The notes under the pieces were generated by a model that was not told where the DNA came from, searched no databases, and worked only from the letters and a program-made list of their open reading frames with translations. The translations under genes and the position numbers were made by a program. A stretch of 64,000 bases of DNA, taken from NCBI RefSeq assembly GCF_040802235.1, contig NC_133169.1, positions 46,321,034-46,385,033 of the forward strand. The letters are read 5' to 3'. The first letter of the stretch is position 1. The number at the start of each line of letters is the position of its first letter. Positions 22,838-36,546 of this stretch are shown in pieces. Source of the DNA: Manis javanica (lineage: Eukaryota > Chordata > Mammalia > Pholidota > Manidae).

Positions 22838-24414
22838 TACCCAGGACACCCTGGCTTGCATCTTCATCTCCCTAATGACTGCAGACTCTAGTGGCAGGGA
22901 CAGTCCCCTTTTGCCTTCACATCCACCTAAGATGCTTCATAAATATTTGTAGGAATGAATGGCATTCTAAGCCAGAAGTGCTCTTGCCCACATCATACTG
23001 AGTCTTCATCTTCCATCTCAGTGAGCACATTTCACCTCTGTCCGTTGCTTGCCCATTGCAAGCAGAATTGGATTCATTAAGATGGTCACATGAATGACAT
23101 GTTGCCAGTATGTCCCGAACACAACAGCACTCACTGTGGTGCATGTGTTGGGATGGAGGTAAAGATGCCTTCAGGGCTGGAGACTAGAACAAAGCTGCTA
23201 TGTCCCTGCGCCCGTGGAGGCCATACTGTAGAGCATCAAGAAAGCTGTGAAGAAAAATCAGGGCTTTGTGCGCTATCAAAGGTGGGGCTGAAGGCTTTGG
23301 AGGAAGAGCTTGACATGATGAAAATAGTAGCTACTAAAGGCTGCTGTGGTACTGGAGATCTGGACTGATGGGATAAGAGACAGGATAACAATTCTGTAAC
23401 ATCTTTCTGATAGATAGTAACTGCACTAGTTGGGGTGAGCATTTAATAATGTAGGGAACTGTCAAATCGCTTTCTCATATACTTGAAACTAATATACTGT
23501 TGTATATCAACTATACTTCAATATAAAAAGGGACAAGAGACACAGTACCAGTTTGGTGGCACATGGTGAGTGATGAAGTGAGGTCCTGGCCCAGCGTGAT
23601 GGCAGAGAGAAAGAAACACATGGGAGGAAAAAATTTAAAGGAAGGAAATAAAGTCATGGAAGCTGATTGGATGGTGGTGGCAAACTATAGAAGAGGCACA
23701 AATGAGTTTCACAGTTTATTCCCAGATGACCAGGAGAATAATGATGCCAGGGATGGCAAAAGTGGAATTTTAGTTGAAGGTTGGAACAGGGATCATCCTG
23801 TGAGCAAAATGCTGATCCAGGGTTTAGAGGTTTGGGTATATTTGGATACAAATCGATTGTGCCCTCTCATACCCTCCCTTCCCCAGAATGTCCAGTAGTC
23901 TACCTGTGAACACCTGGCTTCCTTCACACCTGTTGCCTTCCCACTCCTTTTTTACCAGTCAGGTCCTCTGGGCTGATGTTTCCCTGGAAAAATTATCATG
24001 GGGACAACTCGGGTTAGGTAAGAGCAGGTGTGCTGTGTGACATAAGCCTTAGGAACCGTCACTGTGGCCTAGGCTTGGGTTCGCTTTCTGCTAGAGAGCT
24101 GAACCAGCCACCTATCCCTACCCTGCCACCTCCTGGAGGCAGAGGAACCTCTATTCTGGGAGCTGTCTCAGAAGCACACCTCCCCTTAGCTCCTGCTCTG
24201 CTGGGAGCCAGCACCCCCACGGCCATGCCCAGTCACACCACGCACAACAGGTCAGTAGTCACCACCCAGCTCTAGGCACGGAGGGAGTTCCAGCTAGCAG
24301 GCACAGGCTTGTGGGGCAGGCCCGTGTTCATCTTTGCAGACCCTTCGTTCTGGCTGCTTTAACTGTTTCATCTAGTCTACTCAAAGTTCAGGATATTTTG
24401 TTTGATACCTTAAT
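22838..24414. repeat. Intergenic DNA with an L1 3'-UTR scrap
   Basis: About 23385-23530 is an old L1 3' terminal fragment (GATAGTAACTGCACTAGTTG, ATACTTGAAACTAATATA, ATCAACTATACTTCAATA). An open frame at 23563-23898 encodes 111 residues I do not recognise and has no supporting context. Nothing else seen. Confidence 0.6.
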
Positions 24415-24700
24415 AATATCAAAGTAATAATAATAATTATAGCACCTATTTTTTTACTGAGCACTTCCTATGTGCCAGGGACTAATGGATGCTTTGTTTA
24501 TATAGATTTTGCCACTTGGTCTTCACAGTAATTTCATGAGGGAGATGAGAGCTGTTTTCCCCAATTTACAAATGAGAGAATAGAGATACATAGAAGTACA
24601 GTAAACTTGCCCAAAGTTATAAAGTCAATAATTATCAGAGCTGGGAAATGAGCCAAAGCTTTACCATGGAGCCTCATAGTCATTAAGGTTCTGTTTTGGG
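24415..24700 (-). repeat. MIR SINE (antisense)
   Basis: Reverse-orientation MIR: TAATAATAATAATTATAGCA, TGAGCACTTCCTATGTGCCA, CCCCAATTTACAAATGAGAG, ACTTGCCCAAAGTTATAAAG, then GAGCTGGGAAATGAGCC. Full-length order is kept. Confidence 0.88.
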
Positions 24701-25459
24701 AAGTCTCTTCCTTCACGGCTTGATTGTGTTACATCACTGCCTTGAGGGCTATTATTCTTCAGACTCCAAAAAAAAGCTTCACTTTTGAGAATCATGCCTT
24801 TATTGTCTGTCCATGATCAGCCACCATGTATACCATGTCCATAATAACCACCATGGTTAAATTATGAAAACCAAGGATGGGACATTTACCTACATATTGT
24901 GACACTCTTAGGTATGCACTTCAGTGGCAATTCACTTCTAAAATCACCTGATGGCAGTGATAACAGCTAAGAGGTGCCTCCCAAGGAGCAATGAACCACA
25001 TTCTGAACAAACCAGGGAAGCCTTGATGTCATAGGCAATTTTGGGGAGTTTTATAAGAAGAGGAAGAAACAGATCACTGGGTTGGGTTTGGGGACATTCC
25101 TCTTTCAAAAGAAGCCATATGAAGAACTGGGCATCACCTTAGGGAAAGAAGAGTTTATGGCTTTTGAAACAATTTAAGTGACAAGTAGATGGACCACTCT
25201 TAGTATTTTCATTTTCATAAATACTTTTTCTTTTATAGATATAAGACTAGAATATATAGTCCCTGTTCAATTAAATTAGTAAATCAATAAAAAATACATT
25301 TAACAGATAACAGTTGGGTTGGTAATGAATATGGCAAACACTTGAAGATAATGCCCAAAACACTGAAGTCTAAAATGTGTATATATCAACATGCCTCGAA
25401 GGGATGATCCTCATCTTTATTTTTCTTAGTATTTTTTGCCATGTCACCACTCCATTCTT
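24701..25459. other. Intergenic, nothing recognised
   Basis: AT-rich DNA without a credible coding, RNA or repeat signal that I can name. Confidence 0.4.
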
Positions 25460-26962
25460 TATATAAGTGTATCAAATCACCACACTGTACATCTTAAACT
25501 TACACAGTGTTATATGTCAATTATATCTCAATGAAGCTGGAAAGAAAAAAGATCACCCTTACCAGTGTGAGTGGGCCTCCTCCAATCTGCTGCCTGCTCC
25601 CGTAGACCAGAAGGCCGGAGGATGGGCAAATTTGCTGTCTTTGCTTGACCTGAGACATCCGCCTTTTCCAGGCCTAGGGCACTGGTGCTGCTGGTTCTCA
25701 GGCCTTTGGACCAAAAGCACAATCCAAAAAAGGAGTAATTAATAAATTGGACTTCATCAAAATAAAAATTTTTGCTGTGCAACAAACCATGTTGAGAAGA
25801 AAGACTTTTCTCAAAAAGTAAAAGTTTTGCAAACCACCTATCTGACAATGACTAGTATCTAAAGTACATATTTTTAAAAACCTCTCCAAACTCAACATTT
25901 AAAAAATGAACAATCTGATTAGAAAATGGGTAAATAAATTAATCCAATTAGAAAATAGACATGGACAGGCATTTTTTCTTAAGAGGATATAAAGATGGTA
26001 AATTAGCACATGAAAAGATGTTCAATGTCATTAGTCATTAGAGAAATGCGAATTTGAATTTCAACGAGATATCACTGGTATGTATCAGAATGACTATAAA
26101 TAGTGACACCAAATTTTGAGAAACAATATGGCTCTATGTTGTTTGTGGAAATGCAAAATGGTAAAGCCACTCTAGAAAACAGTTGTACATTTTCATAAAA
26201 AATTACATACGCAACTATTATGTGACCCACCAATTCACTCCTGGGTATGTATTGCTAAGAAATAAAAACTTGTGTTCACACAAAACGTGCACCCAAATAT
26301 TGTCAGCAGTTTTACTCATAATAGACAAATTGGATACGACTCTGATGTCCTTCAACTGGTAGATAAACACACTATGAAGAGCTTCCTATGTTGACAGATA
26401 GTAACTGCACTAGTTGGAGTGAGGATTTAGTGGGTAGCTATTGAACCACTGTGCTGTATACTTGAAACCAATATAATATTTTGTATCAACTATACTTCAA
26501 TAAAAATGAATAAATAAATAAAATAAACACACTACAGTAACCCATACCATGGAATAATACTCAGCAAATGAAAAGGAACAATCCATTTAAGTCACATGAA
26601 AGAATCTCCAAAGACTTATGTTGAATGAAAAGATGTCAATCCCCAAAGATTACATACTATAATTCCATTTACATAACATACTTTACATGCCAAAATTTTA
26701 GAAATGGAGAGATCAAATTAATGGTTGTCAGGGTTTAAGCAGGGGGAGGAGTAGGATGGATGTGGGGGTCGCTTTACAAGGGCACATGAAGGATGCTGGT
26801 GGTGATGGAAATGTTCTGTAGGTTGACTGTACCAATGTCATATCAGTGTCAATATCCTGGCTGTCATATAGCTTTGCCAGATGTTACCACTGGGGGAAAC
26901 TAAGTAAAAGGTACTGTGAATCTTCAAATATCTCAAAATTTAAAAAACTAATTTAAAAATAG
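25460..26962 (+). mobile_element. Old L1 3' fragments, interrupted
   Basis: 25460-25560 is an L1 3' terminus (ACACTGTACATCTTAAACTT and ATATGTCAATTATATCTCAA). A second old L1 starts near 25728 with the ORF2 C-terminal region (TTGGACTTCATCAAAATAAA and GTGCAACAAACCATG), runs to 26374, is interrupted by a nested insert and resumes at 26535 to about 26962. All frames are destroyed. Confidence 0.8.
26375..26522 (+). mobile_element. Nested L1 3'-end insertion
   Basis: A 148-bp L1 3' UTR fragment (GATAGTAACTGCACTAGTTG to a TAAAAATGAATAAATAAAT tail) inserted in the older L1. The 12-mer ATAAACACACTA lies immediately on both sides (26363-26374 and 26523-26534), and removing the insert restores a continuous L1 sequence. 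Confidence 0.9.
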
Positions 26963-26999
26963 TTGTCAAATTGCAAGATAGTTTCTATCATTGCCCCGT

Positions 27000-29449
27000 A
27001 GAGTGAACTGGATAATGTATCAGTCTGATTATTTTTGCAAACAACAGAATCTACTCTAGGTAGTTTAGTCAGAAAGGGAATCTATTCGATGGTATTTGGA
27101 AGTTCACAATACCTGGGATGGGCAGAGACATAGAATTAGAGTCTATGCATCAAAAAGAGCAGAATGGCACCATGCTCTGGTCACTTCTGCTGCCACCACT
27201 GTGGCCTAGACCCTGTGGCTCCCATCAGCGATGAGGCGAACAGACAACAGAAGCCCTGGCACTAATATTGCCCAAAGTTGATCCATACTACATACTCTGT
27301 TTCCTATATTTCACTTTTCAGGTGTCTCTGACTGAGCCTGTGTCTGACTGCAGGAGAGGCGGGGGGTAGCATGGCCTGGCTTCCACAATGCAGAAGAGGG
27401 ATTGATAACATGGGAAATTCCCCAAACACAGGAAGGTATTCAAAAAATATTTGTCAGCCACAGATGTGACAAATGTACAACATAGGTATAATGCCATGTT
27501 TTGGAAAAAAAAATTATTTACTTTTTGAAAATTTAAAGAAAACTTTCAAACACTGGTAAATAGGGTAAGTAGGGGAAGGAAGTGTGCCTCTTTGATAACT
27601 TACCCACTTTCCCCTTCAGTTCTGGTTATTCTCTATTTTTTAATCTAAGATTGATATATTGTATTTTTATTAAAAGTCATACATTTTATTTACCTTTTTG
27701 ATTGCATTCACTGTGCCTATCATTTCTAAATTTTAATGTTTTCTATTGCTATGTATTCTTTTTTTCTCAACTTTATTTTTCATTCCCTTTTCTTTTTTAT
27801 TACAAAATACACATTCATCAGAGCAAATATAAAAATCAAAAAAGCACAAAAAAAGAAAACAAAAATCATTTTAAATCCAGGACCTGGTGAAATCCCCATA
27901 TCTACTCCATTCATATCCCATTATAAGTGCATAGGTGGGACTGGCTCCACCACCTTAGGTTACCCACCATACTTGGGGGACCTAAGGCCATCAGAATGAG
28001 TTCACACACACACCCACTCTGTCCCACCAATGCAATGAGTTCCCTTATAATCAGTCAGTGCCTGGCATGCTTCTGGCCAGTGGCTGGTTCAAGAATGGGC
28101 ACATGACCTATGTGGTCCAGTTTTAAAGAAGCCCTCTTCTGCATGTTAGAAGAGATGTTATCTTCCATCACCACCCCCTGCACCCTAACAATACAGACAT
28201 AAGTGTAAAGGGAAAGCATTTAGCCCCAGAGCTGCTGGAAGCTATGTGCAAGTCAAGCTGATATTCAGGAGATGGAGTTAAAAATGGAGAAAGAAAAACT
28301 ATGCTCTCATCCCGTCATTTGAGTTCCCAACACCAGATTCTCATAAATCTAGTCCTGGGTTGTTTTTACTTCTTAATTGAATAAGATAATATTTCCAGAT
28401 TAATCATTTGACAACTAGAAAATGTGTATTTTGCCTCTATCCTTGCTCTGGATCTACTTGTGTTGCTGTCTTGATAAGGGGTCTCCAGGACAATTCTCTT
28501 TTGGAGATTGGAGTCTCCCAAGCAAATCCTGTTTTGAAATGAAATTTTCTTAACTTTGTTTTCCAGATTGTCCTCTACATCTGCTGAATCCTGTGGTCCA
28601 TAAATATAGAATTGGCGGATGTAACTGGATTTTAGTACAGCAGTTTGAGCTTTGGTGCCAACGCTATGTTTGAAATGTAAGTGTTATTGCATTTGTACTA
28701 TGTTTAAAAGACTGATGGGTTACTTGCTCCTGGAATGCCTACCCACCCCTGAAAAGGGCCACAGCCACACTTTGTGGTTCTCCAAAAAAGAGATGATGCA
28801 GAAGCTGTCATCTGTGAATGTCTGAAGCTACAGGACATGAACCCCTGTCCAAGCTACCATTCCTGGGCTTGCACTTAAATGTGCTGTCCTTCCACTGACT
28901 GAACCCGAGCACAGTTTGCAGACTATTAAGACACTACTCTGATTTCTCTCCCAATACTTCTATACACAATGTGCCTGGAGTAGTGAGAAGCCGTAAAACA
29001 ACTCTTTAACCCTGGCTTTGACAAGATTCTCCCCTGAAAGGTGGGTCAAAGCTAGCATGTTTGGTTACACCTTGAAACTCATTGAAAGAAATAAAGAATC
29101 CAAACCAGCTCCACCCCAGAAGTAGGAAGACAGTACAAGTAAGTGACCTTTGATTCCCATTCTCATATTTATAGATGGCAGGTCTCGTCTGTATTTCTTT
29201 TGGTGTTTGTCTGTATTTCTAGCAGGTTTTACTGAGGCCATGGCTTCTCACAATTGCACAAAAACTCTAACCCCTAGCACACATTGAAACTACTGTGCTC
29301 ATTGTACCTGCCTCTGACCATGACATGGGGGAGCCTCCCACAGCCTCAGACAATGCACTGCTTCTCCAGACCTCCACTCTATCTTCTCGCCTAGGCATTT
29401 TTGGGAACTGCTGTTTCTGAATAGTATTTTTTTAAATAAAATGTAATAG
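27000..29449. other. Intergenic, diffuse old repeats only
   Basis: About 27020-27310 resembles part of an ancient dispersed repeat also hinted at near 33190-33640. 28030-28330 has weak DNA-transposon-like wording. Neither can be named confidently. No gene seen. Confidence 0.4.
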
Positions 29450-30380
29450 AGGTGGGTCAAGGCAAGGGTGTATGCAGTGCTTTCACACCCAGAGGGAGAG
29501 AGGCAGACAATAAACAAGTGTTGAAATAAATACTGTAATTGTAGGAAATGGTAACTTCTGGGCGGAAAAAGAATGCAGCAAAAGGGGATGGACAGAGTTG
29601 CAGGGTGGTGGTAATGAAGTACCATTTTTTATAATGTGATCAGCCTTTGAGCAGAAGGAGTGAAAGTCAGCCTGTGATCTGGGGAAGACTCTGAAGTCTC
29701 CTTTATGTGCAGCAGGATGTCATTGGACAGTTTTTAAATGATCACTCAGTCTCCTGGAAGAGGTAGTCTTGAATAGAAGCAGGAAGACTGGTCAGGAGGC
29801 TACTGGAATCATCACAAAATTCAAGCAAGAGATAATGAAGATAAGAATTAAAGTGACAGCAATGGAGGAGGTAAGAAGCAGCGGAAGACTAGATATATTC
29901 AAAGATAGTGCCAGTAGGATCGGTTCATGGATTCCACCTGAGATGAGATGAGAGAGAGATGGATCAAGCACAGTGACACAATGCCCAGGTCTGACACCTG
30001 AAGAGCTGAATGAATTGTGGTGCCATTTCTTAAGGTAAAGAAACCTGAGGGAGAGGTGGCTGTGAGTGCATGGGTATAGAGAGCTCTGTTTTAGGTGCTT
30101 AAGTTAAAAGATGCTTATTTGACATTGAAATAGAAATGCTGAGTAGGGAATTATATATAAATGTCTAGATATCAATGTAAAGGTCAAGGATCGGAAGTCT
30201 AAATGTAAATAGATTATCTTTAAAGGCAAGGGACCACAGGAGATCACCTGGGGATGAATGTAGGAGATCAGAACACAGGCCTTTGCACCATTTGATGGCC
30301 AGAAGGAGAAGAAACCAGCAAAGGAAATTAATTTGGGGGATGCTAGGGGATTTCTCAACTGTATGTGCTTTAATGTTTTT
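29450..30380 (+). repeat. Ancient interspersed repeat, second copy
   Basis: Same unassigned family as 18430-18975, longer here. Words in order include GAAGACTGGTCAGGAGGCTA, then TGTGGTGCCATTTCTTAAGG, GAAATGCTGAGTAGGGAATT and GGAGATCACCTGGGGATGA. Non-coding. Confidence 0.6.
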
Positions 30381-30449
30381 CAACTGGTGGATGTAGATAT
30401 AGAAGAGATGTGATAGGAGATGTATGGGTATTCATTCAGATCTCTTTAT

Positions 30450-31140
30450 GCACTAGAATTATTTTGTCTTTTTAATTATGTTTATCAGAGGTTTATATTT
30501 ATATTTGTTTTTATTTTATAGTTACATTTATCATTTTCTTCTTCTCTTCAAGTAACCAGCTCTTAATTTCATGTATGATTTATACGAGTCATTTTTTGTT
30601 TTTAATTTACACTTTTATATTATTTTCCTTTTTCTTTAGATTAATAGTTTGTTCTAGTTAAGAAATTTTAAGTATAATACTTTTTCATTAATATCACTTT
30701 TTTATTTCTCCTTATTAAAGACCTTTAGATGAGTACATTTTCTTCTAAACACTGTTTGGCTGCACATTCCCAGCACATTTTGCTATGCAGAGCTGTGTTT
30801 GTTATTACTTTAAAATAGATTTTTATTACATTCTTAATTTTTTCCTAAACCAATTTTTACTTACAAAAGTATTTTTGATATCCCAAGAAATTAAGCAAAT
30901 TGTTAGTATTTTCATTATACATTCTTCTTAAATGAGTTATGGTTAGAGAATGTGTTGGCAGAATTCCTGCTATTAGGTTGGTGGTTAGCCTTTTAAAAAC
31001 ACCTCTATGGCCTATTTATGGGGTTTTTTTTGGTGACATCTTTATACAGATAGAATTTCAAATTTTCCCATCTAATTTCTCTGTAATTTGTTTGAATTAT
31101 CTGAATAACTGGACTGTCTAAGCCTTCAATATTTTCACTA
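30450..31140 (-). mobile_element. Ancient L1, antisense
   Basis: T-rich + strand text corresponding to the reverse complement of L1 ORF2 (AAGTAACCAGCTCTTAATTT; CACATTCCCAGCACATTTTG). Strongly decayed, no frame. Confidence 0.6.
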
Positions 31141-33189
31141 CCTTGTTTCATCGTGTTGATGCTGTCCGTCCTTCCCTTTCCTACCTCCGAGAGGCACTGC
31201 TCTGTTTGAGGTAATCCTGACCAATAAGAATTACATTGAGGGTAATCCTATAAATCTGAGGAGTTTGTGATGAGTGCCACTGCTCCAAACAGTGTATTTT
31301 AATGGCTGGGTGAGGCTCCTGGGTCATCGGTTTCCTATCATGACCTCTACATGATGCCACAGAGCTGCTGAGTCCATTCTGGTCGTCCTCTCCACCAGGA
31401 CCGGATCTCAGCTCCAACTCAACATTACTGTTCCCTGGGAAACTTGATCCTGTCCCCTGAATCCTGGGCACCAGATGAACAGATGAGTCAACCACAATTA
31501 TGCACCCATGGTTACTGCTTTCTGCATCTGAGACCCTATTTGGGATCTTCTCAAAGTGCTGAATTCTGCCAAACAGAAATTCATGCTTGCCCCTGGGATC
31601 TACCTGCCTTGGGGAGTCACTATATTGTTAAGTCTAATTCCGACTTCCTTCCCCTGCCGCATCTGAAATGTTAAGGTGCTAGCATGTCTACAGCCTGAAC
31701 GTGCTGAGTACATATCATATTCTGATACCGTGCAACTCTCGCCACAAATGTATTATTTTGTCACTCTCTCCAGGTAGTCTGAGTTACCAGGGACATAGAT
31801 GCCAAGACCACATTAACTCTGCAAGTGTGTATTAGGGAAAAGCCTGGGAGAGAATAGGAGGGAGCCAGAGAAGGCTGGGGGAGTCATCAAGCACAATGCA
31901 CGTCTGACCTAGAGTGAAGGGAAGAGGGAGATAAGGTGGGTGGAAGCAGTTCAGACTGCCCCACTGGCTAAGGAGGCTTGGGAAATCACTGGGGAGTCCT
32001 CAAGCTGAGGTTTCAGTCAGAGGCATCCCTTGTCTCCACGAATGGGTGTGCCTTGGATGCTATGGGAGCAGCCAGTGGATGCCACTGCCTCCCGCTGTCA
32101 GGGATGTCACGGCCCAGTGGAGTGCTCCTCAGGGCACTCGGGGGTCTGCGGCGAGAGCTCTAATGGCTACCATTTTAACAAGCTTTCATTAACACATTTT
32201 AGTGTCACATTGCTTGACTGAATGTAAAATTGTTAAAGTGTTCTTTTTTATTCTGCCTTTTCATTCTTATATAATGATTATATGATGAATAATTTATGCA
32301 TTGACTTCTATTATATTTAAATATCATTCCTACTTTCTTTATAATTTAGTAGTGTCTTAGTTCATCTTCTATTTTTAAACTGTATAAGCTGGCTTTGCGT
32401 TTAAATACAGAGTCATACTTTGATTTTGGGGTGAATTTCATCATTTCGAGAATGGCTAAAATCCACTTAATTGAATCTTTTTCTCCCTCCTATCTGTCTT
32501 AATCTCATTTGCTTTAATAGTTATGCCTTTTTATATGTAGACATTTACATGTATTTTTCTTAAAATGGGATGAAGATAGTTTTATGTGATGCACTTTAAC
32601 TAACTCCCAGTGGGTGGACTAACAAAAACATTCTTACCTTTATTTATTAAACACTGAAAACAGAAACTTTGGACTCCTTTCTCTGAGATGAAGATTTGTA
32701 AGAATTGTTCCAAGTCTAAATGTGTGTGCTGTTCATTCTTTTCTTTTGTTAATCTCATATATAGTTTCAAGTCAGGAATTATACTGATCACGACATTCAA
32801 CTAGTTGCTATCAGAGTTTTCAATTAAGTCTTTTAACATGATTTTCCCACCTAGTAAGCTGCTAATAGTAATTTTAAAATGATACTCAGAGGTGAGGTAT
32901 GTGGCCACAAAATCTCTCTCTGGTGTTTGTACCAGTGAAAAATTGTTCTATTTTTTTTCCCACATAATCAATCATTCAACCAGAAAAATATGGTATTTGG
33001 AGGAATAGAAAGTCTTTAACAACTTATAAAGTTCAGGATTTTAGGATTTATGTTCTAAAGGTTGTAGGCACCCTAATGTGTAATCTTTTGAATGTTATCA
33101 GCTCTCTTTCAGATTGCTATGTCATCATTACAGCCATTGACAAGAAGGTGAAAGCAAATCATTATGTCTGTTTGCTCACCCTTTCTTTC
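31141..33189. other. Intergenic, no gene recognised
   Basis: 31200-32160 shows nothing identifiable. 32240-32800 is AT-rich and may include further antisense L1 remnants. Confidence 0.4.
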
Positions 33190-33640
33190 TGTTATTAGCC
33201 AGTATGTTTTTGGTCATAAAGGACAGAAAACCAAACTAAACTAACTTAGTTGGAAAGGAGAATTGTTTTCCCAGGTACCCACAGGAAAGGGAGTGGGGCG
33301 GTGGCATAGCTGGGCCATTGTACTCTGCAGCCCTCCTCGCAGATTCTTTCTAATACTGGCTCCATGATCCTCTGCACCTGGGCTCCTCCCAGTGGGTGGC
33401 GGCAGCTCCAGGTAGGTGTGTTCCTTAATTCCCACCATCCAGGAGGGAATGCCTCCTTCTCCTCCAAACCCAGTTTGAAAAATGCCAAGAAAGAGCTGGG
33501 ATGGGTCTTGGGTAGATCAGGTAGAAACCTGCATCGTCAGTCATAACTGTGGGGAGATGGTGGTGTTTAAACAGTTGGCTCAGCTTGGGTTACATGCTGG
33601 CCTTTATTTAGGCCTTTCATTTGTGGTCAGGAGCATCGAG
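33190..33640 (+). repeat. Ancient interspersed repeat, unassigned
   Basis: Begins with GGACAGAAAACCAAACTAAA and includes GGCTCCATGATCCTCTGCAC and GGGTTACATGCTGG, wording seen in an old mammalian dispersed repeat whose family I cannot name. Confidence 0.45.
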
Positions 33641-34089
33641 CTGGAAAGAAAATTACATATTCTTTAAGCCAAAAGTTTGCAAAGGCGAAAGAAGCATTTC
33701 CCAACAGAGGGGGAAGCTGCCCCAGAGAACAGAGGGAGGAGTTTTAGGAGACATAACAATCCATATTCATTGTACTGACTTTTGCTGATTTGAAACCACC
33801 TATTCAGAAATTCCCTTTAAACCCTAGACAGATTATTATACACCATTCTTGTATTCAGTCATTTTTATTTCTTTATTTTAATCCAAGTATAGTTTGGGCT
33901 GGCCTAACCTACCAACTGTATTTTTCAGAGTTAACAACAATATTATTCTTTATTAATATTTTAAAAATAATTTTTAAAACTTCAAATAATATAGCTATAT
34001 GTAAAGTAAAATGTGAAAATGTCTGGCCTTTGACCATTCACCCAAATCCCCAGTCAGCTGATAAAACAATCTGGTATACATCTTTCTAA

Positions 34090-34800
34090 CCCTTTTTCCA
34101 CTCATATCCTACCACATGGGAGTTCACACATTTACGAATATAGACACAGAGAAAGAAAATTTTAAACAAACTACATAGTGCTTTTTGTGATGCTCTGCAA
34201 CTTGCTTTTTAATTTAAAGTACTCAATTTTATACATAAATATACATAGTATTTCCTCCTATTTAATGACTACATAGTATTTCATTTATGGATATAATGTG
34301 ATTTGTTTCATCAGTCCCTTTTTAGTGGGCATTTAAATTACTTCTCATTTCATTATTTCAAAGCAAAGGATATGCATGTTTCCAACAAGGATATACATTC
34401 CCTTGTGCATATATCTGTGCACCTATGTTTAAGTATATCTAGAAGAACAATTCCTAGAAGTGGACAGCTGGGTCAAAGTGTATGCAAGCAATACTCTGAA
34501 TTGTACCATTATGGTATGATATAACCTGTCTTAGATCAATGACTGCTACTGTTCTTCTCATTTCTTTACTAATAGATATTTTCCATTCTTCACATTTTGA
34601 TCAAGATTTTTGAAGTCATTTCCTTACAGATAAGTTAGAAACTTCTTCTGGGCTCTGATGTATTATAAAATTGCTTTATTGTACGGGAATATTTTTCTCG
34701 CCTCATTTTTGTATATTTGTGTCAGTTTTAGATATTGATGTTTTCATTTGTTGAGGCTTTGTGTTGGAATTTTACTGTGTTTATCAGAAAAAGAAATCCC
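34090..34800 (-). mobile_element. Ancient L1, antisense
   Basis: Reverse-orientation old L1 text: TGACTACATAGTATTTCATT, TTTAGTGGGCATTTAAATTA, ACAATTCCTAGAAGTGGACA and GCTGGGTCAAAGTGTATG, in the order seen in antisense L1M-type sequence. Confidence 0.7.
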
Positions 34801-35799
34801 TTACTAGTTATTCTGCCATTTTGATGATGTTTCAGTTAAGCATTTAAAAAAATTTATTCTGAAATACTACTTATCGGAAATATATCATTTTATATGCCAG
34901 AGTCTTAAGTTTTAAACTCTTCATCATCAAAAGTTTTTCAATTTAAATTTAAACATTAGGGATGAAAACAGTCTTGAGAGAGCTCCCAAGCATACCTGAA
35001 TGTGACTTTGGTCCCTCAAGACAACCTCTGGGCTGTCACAATCATACAGAAATGATCTCTGAAAAGATTTGCTCTTGCCCTAATGAACCCATGTATTACT
35101 GTCTGAGGTCCTTGGATTGGCTTTGCAGGATTTTTCCTCTCTGACATGCCTCTCAGATTGTGAGCTAAAACACTGCTCAGTACTTTCGGTAGGCCCTTCC
35201 CCTTCCTATCTGCTTCCTATGACTAAATCATTTTATCAAGCTTGATATAATTGTCTCCAATAAATAAATAAAATAAAGAGATTAAAGGAAGCCTGAGTGA
35301 GTGAGGTGTCTAAGCTTTATTTTGTACATGGACTTTGGGATATGTGTTTTGCCTGCTGGATGGCTTATTTTGTTCTTTTCTTGATCTTAGCCAGAGTCTA
35401 GAAAGGTGCAGTGATTCTCTAGTTGAATTATGGATGAATAATATCTTACTATATATATACTAATTAACATCCTTTGAGAATTAGGGTTGTTGTAGTTTCC
35501 CAAATACAGAATTTTTAAAAAATGCCAGAATATCAAAGGAAGATATAACTATTCTCAAGTACTAAAGCATCAAAGCTTATGGTCCAAACTAAAAAAATTT
35601 TTTTGAAATATTTTTCTACCTATCTGTCCCCCAGCCATCTGATTACCCCTTTCTGACAGGCACCAAATGTTATCAATATTCTTGTGCATGTTTGTAGAGG
35701 TATTTTAAGGAAATTCACATAAACCTTTTTTTTGGTTCAAAGGCAGTTTATTAAATGCATGTCCTACCCCTGACAGACTGTCTTGCAGATCATTACATA
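34801..35799. other. Intergenic, nothing firm
   Basis: AT-rich, with a small (AAATA) run at 35260-35275. No gene or RNA signal seen. Confidence 0.4.
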
Positions 35800-36535
35800 T
35801 CCACACATAAGGGATCACTCTTTTTCCTTTTCCTTTCCAAATGGTTCCGGTTTACTCCACGGTATGGATGTGCCCTTATTTACCCCACTGATCAATGTTT
35901 GAGTTATTATTGATCTGTTGCTTTTACAATCAATGATGCGTTTAATAACCAAGTATATCTATCATGTCACTATGTCAGAATATCTGAATTTCCTGTGCCA
36001 GAATATCTGATGATTCCTAGAAGAGGAATTGGTAGGTTAAAGGGTACAAGCATTTGTCATTTGGATAGATTTTATGTAATTGCCCTTTATATAGGTTACT
36101 GCATTTTACATTATTTTTCCCACAGAGTGTCATAAAACTTTTTGATATTTGTCAATTTAATACCTGGAATAGCATCTTAATGTAGTTTTAATTTATACTG
36201 ATCTCCTTATGAGTGAAGATGAAGATATTCCCATATGTTCTTATCTTTTACCCATTTTTTCTATCTGGTTGTTATACTTTTTCTCATTGATTTGTAGGAG
36301 CCTTTTATTTTTAGGCAAATCAACCTCTGATGCTATGCACTGCAAATATATTTCCCAGTTTGTCACTTGTCTACTTACTTTGTTTCAGGTGGTATTCTTA
36401 ATTAAAATTATTAATAAAGTCAGAGTTTTTTATCTTTTCTTTCTTAACTTCTATGCTTATGTCATACTTAGAAATGCTTTTCCATTCCCATATCATTCTT
36501 TTATTTCTTATTTAAATGTATGGTTTAGTTATTTA

Positions 36536-36546
36536 TTTATTTTTTA
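36536..36546 (+). repeat. Target-site duplication, left of U1 copy
   Basis: TTTATTTTTTA, repeated at 36720-36730 on the other side of the U1 copy. Confidence 0.8.

Noticed and set aside
23563-23898. A 111-codon + strand open frame downstream of an L1 scrap
   Set aside because: No family recognised, no intron or promoter context; not supportable as a gene.
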